A DNA stretch of 64,000 nucleotides, taken from NCBI RefSeq assembly GCF_001427905.1, contig NZ_LMEF01000030.1:124001-188000 (forward strand). Reading direction: 5' to 3'. Shown here in pieces: positions 58,178-64,000 of this stretch. This DNA is from Flavobacterium sp. Root420. GTDB lineage: Bacteria > Bacteroidota > Bacteroidia > Flavobacteriales > Flavobacteriaceae. Under the pieces are notes generated by a model. It saw nothing but the letters and a program-made list of their open reading frames with translations. It searched no databases and was not told where the DNA came from. A program made the position numbers and the translations under genes. Each line of letters starts with the position of its first letter. The stretch's first letter is position 1.

Positions 58178-58495
58178 TTATTTTGTTCGTTTAATTTTAC
58201 CAGGATTTTGCCTTGTATCAAAAACGTCTGAAATTTTTATCAACTTTTTCTCATCGTCAATACAATAGATAATTTTGTAATTGTTACAAGTTAGATATAA
58301 ATATTTATTTTCTCTGTCTAATAAAAGATCTTCGACTTGTGTTGAAAATGTATTATTTATAAGCTTATTAGGTTCAGAAATGATTTCTTTAATAATTTTT
58401 TTAGCGACTTTCATTCCTGCTTTTTGCAGATAATAGTTATAGATTTTATCAATTTCATTTTCAGCAAAATCAGACCACACAACTTTCAATTTCAT
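58178..58495 (-). CDS. ParE/RelE superfamily toxin
   Basis: 105 aa, basic. MKLKVVWSDFAENEIDKIYNYY, AKKIIKEII, LYLTCNNYKIIYCIDDEKKLIKISDVFDTRQNPGKI: the arrangement of type-II toxins of the ParE/RelE fold, with C-terminal Arg/Lys. ATG overlaps the stop of the upstream partner by one base. Target (gyrase or ribosome-bound mRNA) cannot be told. Confidence 0.85.
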   Translation of the reverse strand: MKLKVVWSDFAENEIDKIYNYYLQKAGMKVAKKIIKEIISEPNKLINNTFSTQVEDLLLDRENKYLYLTCNNYKIIYCIDDEKKLIKISDVFDTRQNPGKIKRTK

Positions 58496-58734
58496 TACTT
58501 ATATTTTTCTAGAAGTTGTGAAGTTGTTTTATATTTTCCTTTTTTAAAATCATCTTCTGATTGATCAATTCTACTATTAAGTTCTTCAATAGAAAATGGG
58601 CTGAAAAATTCATTTTCGTCTTCATTTTTTTTGTTTCTGCTTTTTAATAAATTTTCAAGTTGAGAAATTACTTCTTCACTTTGAATTTTCAGAAACTCTT
58701 GTACAAATTCTATTTTTCTAGTCTGTAAATCCAT
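58495..58734 (-). CDS. Antitoxin partner of the ParE/RelE-type toxin
   Basis: 79 aa, acidic and mostly helical (MDLQTRKIEFVQEFLKIQSEEVISQLENLLKS... ending LEKYK). Small protein directly in front of, and overlapping, the toxin gene, the usual antitoxin place. FSIEELNSRIDQSEDDFKKGKYKT is similar to Bacteroidota antitoxins with no clear DNA-binding domain. Confidence 0.78.
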   Translation of the reverse strand: MDLQTRKIEFVQEFLKIQSEEVISQLENLLKSRNKKNEDENEFFSPFSIEELNSRIDQSEDDFKKGKYKTTSQLLEKYK

Positions 58735-58851
58735 CTCATTAGTATTTTTCCAAATTTACGAATTATCTTGGATATGAATATTTTTTTGACTGTATTTTTA
58801 AATTACTATTTAGTATAACTATACTTGATCTAGGCAGTCAGTCAAATTGAT

Positions 58852-59475
58852 TTACTTTTTCTTTCCAACAAATCGAATTACAGAGCCTTTTCCGTTATGA
58901 AATAAACCTTCGTTCAGTTCAATTTCTGTTTCTTCCAATTGAATGATTTCGTAGTTAGGAAAATCAGCTTTTATTTCTTCAATAGAAAACAAAGATGCAA
59001 TATCTTTTGGTCCTCCAACTTTATCATTAATAGCAAGATATTCTAAATGTTTTTTGCTGAAAGCTTCAAAAATAATGATTCCGTCTTTTCGTAAATAAGT
59101 TTCAAGTGTTTTGTGAAGATATGATTTAATTTCCGCCGGGAAATGAGCGTAAATCAAAGCGATTGCATCAAATTGTTCGGGTTGATAATTTAGCGTTTCT
59201 AATGCACCAACCTTATAGTCAATTTTTACATTGTTGGCTTGCGCTAGTTTTAAAGCTTTGTTTTTTCCTTCTTCGCTGATATCAAAAGCAGCAACTCTCC
59301 AACCTAATTTGGCTGCATAAACAGCATTTCGGCCTTCGCCTTCGGCAGGAAAAAGAATGGTTCCAACATTTAATTGTTCGATTTGTTCTTTAAAGAAATT
59401 ATTGGGTTCCTCGCCATACGCAAATTCCTCATTGCTGTAGCGGTCGTTCCATCTTTCCGTCCAGGTGTCATTCAT
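58852..59475 (-). CDS. Class I SAM-dependent methyltransferase (TehB-like)
   Basis: 207 aa. MNDTWTERWNDRYSNEEFAYGEEPNNFF, then motif I replaced by LFPAEGEGRNAVYAAKLGWRVAAFDISEEG and motif II FDAIALIYAHFPAEIKSYLHKTLETYLRKDGIIIFEAF. Cytosolic; small-molecule substrate likely. It follows the next gene by 2 bp. Confidence 0.85.
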   Translation of the reverse strand: MNDTWTERWNDRYSNEEFAYGEEPNNFFKEQIEQLNVGTILFPAEGEGRNAVYAAKLGWRVAAFDISEEGKNKALKLAQANNVKIDYKVGALETLNYQPEQFDAIALIYAHFPAEIKSYLHKTLETYLRKDGIIIFEAFSKKHLEYLAINDKVGGPKDIASLFSIEEIKADFPNYEIIQLEETEIELNEGLFHNGKGSVIRFVGKKK

Positions 59476-59477
59476 GA

Positions 59478-60191
59478 TTATATATTAAAATTAATAATTA
59501 AAGGCTTGTGATCACTGTGCATGGTCCAGTCCTGATAAGTTCCAACTTCGACATGATCGAGAACTTCGATAAAATCATTTGAAGCAAAACAATAATCAAG
59601 ATGATAAGGCCTGTTTTCGTGACGATAAAGATACAAAGTAGGATGCTCTTCTTTACCCTGAATTTGATTGAAATATTTATGGTACGTACTGTAGATTTTT
59701 TTTGATTCCAGTTGATTTACTACTGTCGTATGGTTTCCTTCTCTTCGAGGTTTATCCCAAATGGTATTGCTGTTGAAATCGCCAATTAAAATCGTTTTGG
59801 TTTCCCTAATTAAATCTTCATAATAATTGATAGCATTCCAAACCTGAGTTACATATTGACCGTCTTTATCGGCGGGATTATTGGCCCAAACAGCAAACAA
59901 GGTAAAATCAACTTTTCCGCCAGTAACTGCTATTGGCAGAATGTTTTTAAAACTCGGATTATGGCAATCCAGTAATTGAAACCGATAATCGCCATAAGAG
60001 AAAACGCCAACTCCTTTGTGTGGATTGGTACCGTACCAAAGAATATCCGTTGGTAGTTTTGTATCGGTGGGAAATTTTAGTTTTTCAGGATTTTCACACT
60101 CAGAAATTACGACAATATCAGGATGATAAGGCAGAATGAATTCTGCTTTTTTTCTGAATGCCATGTTGCAATTCCAGGCTATGAGTTTCAT
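59478..60191 (-). CDS. Endonuclease/exonuclease/phosphatase family protein
   Basis: 237 aa, no signal. MKLIAWNCNMAFRKKAEFILPYHPDIVVISECE, TILIGDFNSNTIWD, HLDYCFAS, WTMHSDHKPLIINF: the four catalytic blocks of the DNase I-like fold with the N, E, D-x-N and SDH residues in place. Substrate unknown. Operon with the methyltransferase. Confidence 0.88.
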   Translation of the reverse strand: MKLIAWNCNMAFRKKAEFILPYHPDIVVISECENPEKLKFPTDTKLPTDILWYGTNPHKGVGVFSYGDYRFQLLDCHNPSFKNILPIAVTGGKVDFTLFAVWANNPADKDGQYVTQVWNAINYYEDLIRETKTILIGDFNSNTIWDKPRREGNHTTVVNQLESKKIYSTYHKYFNQIQGKEEHPTLYLYRHENRPYHLDYCFASNDFIEVLDHVEVGTYQDWTMHSDHKPLIINFNI

Positions 60192-60222
60192 TTACAAGAA
60201 ATTTTAAAAGGAGAATAAAAGA

Positions 60223-60927
60223 TTAAGCAACCCAAGTTCCTTCAACTTCATCAATAATCCATTTATTATTGACTTTTTTAATATAAATTCTAAATCCTTG
60301 TCCGCAATGTCTGCCACAAACAAAACCGCCATCTAAAATTCCAAATTGTCTATTTTTATTAAATTGTATTCTAGAAAATGAAACCACCCCTCCAAATATA
60401 AAATCGTATTTTGCTTTCCAAATTGCTTTATTATCTTTTGGAAATAGAGCAATGTCTTTAAGTCGAAATTTATTATTGAGTTTTATGTTTTTAAAATCAA
60501 AAACGTATTCAGTTTCTTTTTTTTCTTTTGATAAAAAGATCTTTGAATTTTTAAAATGTGTTTTGAAATCTTCTTTTAAATCTCGAGAATTGTCTCTTAT
60601 TAATGGATCAAATCCAATAATTATTTTAGATGTATCTTTTTCAATATTTTTTATATGATTTTTCCAGTCTAATAATTTTTGCTTTTGTTCATTAGTTCCT
60701 TTTGTAGAATCTACACGAATATAATTTCCTTCGTTGTCGTATATAATTTCGCCTACAATAGGAGGTGGTTCTGAAAAGATTCTCATATCAATGCAGGTTG
60801 AATCGATTAAACTTGGAAAAATTTCGGTCATAACATTTTTCTCAAATTCTAAATCTGTAACTTTCTTTTCACAGCTAGAAAAAAGAATAACTACTATTAT
60901 GAATATTAGTTTTATAATTCTCTTCAT
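60223..60927 (-). CDS. Hypothetical lipoprotein
   Basis: 234 aa. Lipoprotein signal MKRIIKLIFIIVVILFSSCEKK. Charged body with no recognised domain; C-terminal FGILDGGFVCGRHCGQGFRIYIKKVNNKWIIDEVEGTWVA has a GRHCGQG Cys pair and looks like the end of an NTF2-like fold. Function unknown. Confidence 0.7.
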   Translation of the reverse strand: MKRIIKLIFIIVVILFSSCEKKVTDLEFEKNVMTEIFPSLIDSTCIDMRIFSEPPPIVGEIIYDNEGNYIRVDSTKGTNEQKQKLLDWKNHIKNIEKDTSKIIIGFDPLIRDNSRDLKEDFKTHFKNSKIFLSKEKKETEYVFDFKNIKLNNKFRLKDIALFPKDNKAIWKAKYDFIFGGVVSFSRIQFNKNRQFGILDGGFVCGRHCGQGFRIYIKKVNNKWIIDEVEGTWVA

Positions 60928-60980
60928 ATACCAAATATATCAATTAAAACTGCAAAATAATTTATGTAAACCAAAAAAAA

Positions 60981-61008
60981 TACCCTTTTCCAAAACTGAA
61001 AAAGGGTA
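60981..61008 (-). terminator. Terminator after the 121-aa gene
   Basis: TACCCTTTT and AAAAGGGTA arms; on minus followed by TTTTTTTT. A similar sequence is repeated at 61514-61540. Confidence 0.8.
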
Positions 61009-61066
61009 AATTAAAAATGTATATTTTAGAAAATTAGGTTAAATATCGCTTTTATACTTTTTAATC

Positions 61067-61432
61067 CTAACCAACAAGTGTTGTTATGCCATTATTGATG
61101 TCAATTTCTGCAAAATTATGTTTTCCCATAACGATAAGCAGTTTGTCTGTATTATAACCCACATATCTTATTTCAGGATTTCCACGTTTTGGTTCTCCAC
61201 AAATGGAAATTACATTGGTTTGCCATTTCAATTTGCTTCCTTTGTAGGCAGATATGGTTTGTAGATCATTTTCAACATAATAAATAATGTTGTTTTTTTT
61301 AATTCCTCTTTTTTGTGTTTTTGCAAAATTTATTTCTGAGTTTTTTGAAATCAAAGTCTCATTGAACTTTTGACCAATACCAGTGTGAGTTACAAAAAAG
61401 GTTAACATAGATAATTTTAAAAATTGTTTCAT
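61067..61432 (-). CDS. Small exported hypothetical protein
   Basis: 121 aa. Probable signal peptide MKQFLKLSMLTFFVTHTGIGQ. The rest is beta-rich (NIIYYVENDLQTISAYKGSKLKWQTNVI, RYVGYNTDKLLIVMGKHNFAEIDINNGIT) and recalls a short PQQ/WD-like blade segment. No family recognised. Own terminator. Confidence 0.6.
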   Translation of the reverse strand: MKQFLKLSMLTFFVTHTGIGQKFNETLISKNSEINFAKTQKRGIKKNNIIYYVENDLQTISAYKGSKLKWQTNVISICGEPKRGNPEIRYVGYNTDKLLIVMGKHNFAEIDINNGITTLVG

Positions 61433-61513
61433 TGGGATAGAATTGGGGGTTCATAATCGATTCAAATATAACTAATTAAAACATATAATAAGATTTTGAT
61501 AAGTAAAAAAAAA

Positions 61514-61540
61514 TACCCTTTTCCGAAATAGGAAAAGGCT
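61514..61540 (-). terminator. Terminator of the second porin gene
   Basis: CCTTTTCC and GGAAAAGG arms around a GAAATA loop; on minus it is followed by GTATTTTTTTTT. About 30 bp after the porin stop codon. Confidence 0.8.
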
Positions 61541-61569
61541 AAAATATATAAGTTAATTTTACAGAAAAA

Positions 61570-62829
61570 CTATTTTTTCCAGCTAAAAATTCTAGGATTT
61601 ACAGAAATCATCAACCAAGCCCAATTGTTGGTATGGCCGGCGTCTCCGTTTTTAATAAATTCCAAAGTTTTAGAACCAAACATTTGAGAATAACCTCCGG
61701 AAACAGTAATGTCTTTTTTGAAATTATAACCAAAAGTCGCATCAATCTCTGTTCCTAAATAGGAATCTAAATTTTCATTTAAAGGTGTTACAACTTTAGC
61801 AGCAGCTAAAAATGCATGTGGAATCAAAGCAAATTGCCATTTATTAATAGTGTAGTTTAATTTTATAAATGCATCCTGAAGTCCAACATTGTTTAAGTGA
61901 TTTCCAACATAAAAGTAATCCATATAACCATTAAAACCATGGTTGGTCCCGAATATTGGATTGAAAGATTTAATCACTGTGCTTCCGTCATTTGTTCTTT
62001 TTCCAGATAAAAATTCATATCCTAATCCAGCTTTGAAGGATTCGGTTATATTGTATCCAAAGTTAGCAGCGGCATTCCATGCGCTTACTTGTAAATCTGT
62101 GCTTTTTCCTGTTTGTCCGTACAACCATAAATTACTGTCGATTTTGTCTGTTTTATAAGACAGATATGTTCCGAAAGTCTGCTTATAATCTACCAATAGT
62201 TTAGCATCGGCATTAGCGTATTCATAACCTGTATTCAGCAACAATAAACTTGCTCCTAATTTATCAAAGGCAGTATGGTACCAGGCATATTGCAACGCTT
62301 TGTAACTTGCTACCGTATAAGGAGTCTGAAGAATATTTTCAGCAGTTGAATTGTAAGCTCCTCCCAAATCTAATTTCTGTGTTTCAGAATGAAAAGAAAC
62401 TGTTAATGCATCATGGCTTTGTGCCTGCTGTCCCCAGTCTTGCTCTCCCAGAATACGCTGATTATCGTATGACAGTACTTGGCGGCCCATTCTGGCACTC
62501 CATTTTTCGGTAAAATCATATTGTGCCCAGGCTTCAAAAACAGCTACTCCATTTTTATCTGCTGTCGCCGTAGGTACAACATCTCCCCATGTTCTTGTGT
62601 TCTGAAGGGTCAGTTTTACGGTTAACTGCTCTTGTTTGTAATTGAAGTTTAAACGAGAACGTTGTGAAATCTGAGAAGTTCCTTCCTGACCTTCGGGTAA
62701 AAGTGTTTTGTAGCCGTTTCTGTATTCAAAACGAGGTCTAACTTGTAAATTTACATCTAATTCCTGCGCCTGAATTGAAGCGCTCATTCCTCCTAATACT
62801 AATAAGATAAGTATTCTTAGTTTTTTCAT
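61570..62829 (-). CDS. Alginate-export-family outer-membrane porin, second copy
   Basis: 419 aa from the ATG at 62829; the frame reaches 62853 but that falls at the -7 box. Signal peptide MKKLRILILLVLGGMSASIQAQ. Family block SARMGRQVLSYDNQRILGEQDWGQQAQSHDALTVSF. Paralogue of 53630-55069, with similar end (AWLMISVNPRIF). It has an ATGAT-N4-GTCAT site near -43 and a narK gene next to it, so nitrate or nitrite passage is likely. Confidence 0.88.
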   Translation of the reverse strand: MKKLRILILLVLGGMSASIQAQELDVNLQVRPRFEYRNGYKTLLPEGQEGTSQISQRSRLNFNYKQEQLTVKLTLQNTRTWGDVVPTATADKNGVAVFEAWAQYDFTEKWSARMGRQVLSYDNQRILGEQDWGQQAQSHDALTVSFHSETQKLDLGGAYNSTAENILQTPYTVASYKALQYAWYHTAFDKLGASLLLLNTGYEYANADAKLLVDYKQTFGTYLSYKTDKIDSNLWLYGQTGKSTDLQVSAWNAAANFGYNITESFKAGLGYEFLSGKRTNDGSTVIKSFNPIFGTNHGFNGYMDYFYVGNHLNNVGLQDAFIKLNYTINKWQFALIPHAFLAAAKVVTPLNENLDSYLGTEIDATFGYNFKKDITVSGGYSQMFGSKTLEFIKNGDAGHTNNWAWLMISVNPRIFSWKK

Positions 62830-62852
62830 TTTCCTTTTATTTTGATGAGCCA

Positions 62853-62897
62853 CAAATTTATAAGATTAATAGGGTTTTCTTAAATGATAAAAGTCAT
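62853..62897 (-). promoter_or_regulatory. Promoter of the second porin with ATGAT-N4-GTCAT site
   Basis: The -7 box TAAATTTG (62853-62860, minus) and ATGAT-AAAA-GTCAT (62884-62897), separated by 23 bp, centred near -43. Same arms, spacer length and position as before narK2 at 30615-30658. Confidence 0.6.
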
Positions 62898-63064
62898 ATT
62901 TTTAAATTATTTTGAATTTAAAATAAGTGGAATTTTTTGTTGTTCAAAATGAGTAAGATACAGTGGGAGTACTTATTGTTTAATAATGACTTTTTAATCA
63001 AAAATAAAGAACAAACAAATGCTTGATAACCTTATTTGATTATTTAGCAGAGAATCAAAAATAC

Positions 63065-63100
63065 AAAAAGAGCTTTTGAAATCAATCAAAAGCTCTTTTT
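63065..63100 (-). terminator. Terminator of the right-edge narK gene
   Basis: AAAAAGAGCTTTTGA and TCAAAAGCTCTTTTT form a perfect 15-bp stem with a 6-nt loop and a T-run at the end. Between the convergent/co-directional narK gene and the porin promoter. Confidence 0.88.
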
Positions 63101-63158
63101 AGCAGAGAAATTAGAACTATTTGGCTTTCGCCGAAATTAATTAACTATGAAAATTGAA

Positions 63159-64000
63159 TTATTGTCTGTCGATAACACGTGACAATACAGGCTGTTTTTC
63201 GTTCATTATTTTGGTGATGGTATAATGCATCCAAATCAGACAAATAACGGAAAATACCAAAATAAAAATCCATGAACTTGACCAGATTCCGGTTGCGGTC
63301 AGTAAGTATCCAAAGATAATCGGACCAAAGAAACCGCCCAAACCACCGATCATTCCCACCATTCCGCCAACAACACCAACTTCAGTTGGAAAATATTCCG
63401 GGATATGTTTGTAAACTGCCGCTTTTCCAATTCCCCAAGAGATTCCGATTAGAATAACCAAAACAAGAAAAACCCACATATTGGCATCGAATTTTATTAC
63501 AGTAATTCCTTTTGCCAGTAATTCTTTTTTCTTTACTGTTTGGTTTTGCTGAACAACCACTTGCTGCCAGGAAGTTCTGGTTGGAAAAATAGCATTTTCG
63601 CTTTCGTTTTCTTTCTTTTGAGCAACGGCAAAATCAGTATCGCCAACTTTAATTTTTTCGTTTGAAACTTCTGTTATTATTCCTTTTTTGCTGGCTAAAA
63701 CTCCAGGTCCGGTTGTCGTAATTTCCATTTTCGGAATCATTAATAAGGCACTTAAAATTACGGAAGAGCTTAAAACCCAATACATCACTTTTCTGGCGCC
63801 GAACTTATCAGACAAATAACCTCCAAAAGCCCTGATAACACCAGATGGCAAACTGAAAAGCGTTGCAAATAATCCACCCATCACTAAACTCGTTTGATAC
63901 ACGTTCATGAAATTGGGCAGTAACCATTGTGAGTAAGCTACAAAACATCCGAAAACTAAAAAGTAATAAGCTCCAAAACGCCAAACTCGGGCAGATTTAA
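63159..64000 (-). CDS. NarK-type nitrate/nitrite transporter, copy 4 (partial, cut by window edge)
   Basis: The last 280 codons of a copy close to narK1 and narK2: SARVWRFGAYYFLVFGCFVAYSQWLLPNFMNVYQTSLVMGG, the same beta-rich insert (KGIITEVSNEKIKVGDTDFA), then GVVGGMVGMIGGLGGFFGPIIFG. The reading frame is open across 63909-64000, so the true start lies beyond the window. Confidence 0.92.
   Translation of the reverse strand, partial: KSARVWRFGAYYFLVFGCFVAYSQWLLPNFMNVYQTSLVMGGLFATLFSLPSGVIRAFGGYLSDKFGARKVMYWVLSSSVILSALLMIPKMEITTTGPGVLASKKGIITEVSNEKIKVGDTDFAVAQKKENESENAIFPTRTSWQQVVVQQNQTVKKKELLAKGITVIKFDANMWVFLVLVILIGISWGIGKAAVYKHIPEYFPTEVGVVGGMVGMIGGLGGFFGPIIFGYLLTATGIWSSSWIFILVFSVICLIWMHYTITKIMNEKQPVLSRVIDRQ

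Overview
The window looks like chromosome from a Flavobacterium-type member of the Bacteroidota. It is AT-rich, has two SusC/SusD outer-membrane pairs, and its promoter candidates fit the Bacteroidota form (TANNTTTG at -7, sometimes TTG at -33). The intergenic repeats also suit this group. Species cannot be named from the sequence. No rRNA, tRNA, CRISPR array, prophage or insertion sequence was seen.

Layout. (1) 1-3.9 kb: an edge-truncated Lrp/AsnC regulator divergent from ornithine aminotransferase (rocD), a DUF1810 protein, a possible 46-aa protein and a glycosyltransferase with a repeat tail. (2) 3.9-28.6 kb, all on the minus strand: a sulfur-acquisition region. Two SusC/SusD pairs flank three secreted S1 sulfatases, two tandem fatty acid hydroxylase/sterol desaturase paralogues, a rhodanese-thioredoxin protein, a YeiH-type transporter, a cysteine synthase, a Family 2A encapsulin shell (SrpI type) and a cysteine desulfurase with a long disordered N-terminus, its expected cargo. 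(3) 29-58 kb: nitrate assimilation. It holds three NarK-type transporters, a molybdoenzyme module with cytochrome b-like, four-cluster ferredoxin and Tat-exported Rieske partners, a molybdenum-cofactor set (moeA, mobA, moaD, moeB, moaE, moaC-moaB fusion, moaA) with cobA for siroheme, a rubredoxin-fused sulfite/nitrite-reductase-like protein, a nitrate reductase fused to its NAD(P)H-side electron-transfer protein, a Crp/Fnr regulator, an outer-membrane porin and an nrtABC-type ABC transporter. (4) 58-64 kb: a toxin-antitoxin pair, a methyltransferase, a phosphodiesterase-fold protein, two small unknowns, a second porin and a fourth narK cut by the right edge. No nitrite reductase (nirBD or complete nirA) lies in the window.

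Most interesting signal. The two main sulfur transcription units (SusC at 28010, sulfatase at 14206) share a long leader that ordinary gene calling misses. Each has a promoter with identical 19-nt spacing, a five-residue mini-ORF that is almost all cysteine (MCFCC-stop and MCSCC-stop), a hairpin with the same CGGCAA loop that buries the next start codon, and a second mini-ORF (MARLKEYLSL... and MAKLKEYLSL...) just before the structural gene. This looks like a cysteine-sensing leader-peptide device. A 24-bp palindrome built on TAGAATTARTAG half-sites overlaps both promoters and recurs before two other sulfur genes.

In the nitrate region two 5-4-5 palindromes of Crp/Fnr geometry define two likely regulons. 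A[AC]GTA-N4-TAC[TG]T lies at moeA, nasA/fnr and the porin-nrt operon. ATGAT-N4-GTCAT sits near -42 of the narK2 operon and of the second porin. These are readings by eye; no alignments or searches were run.
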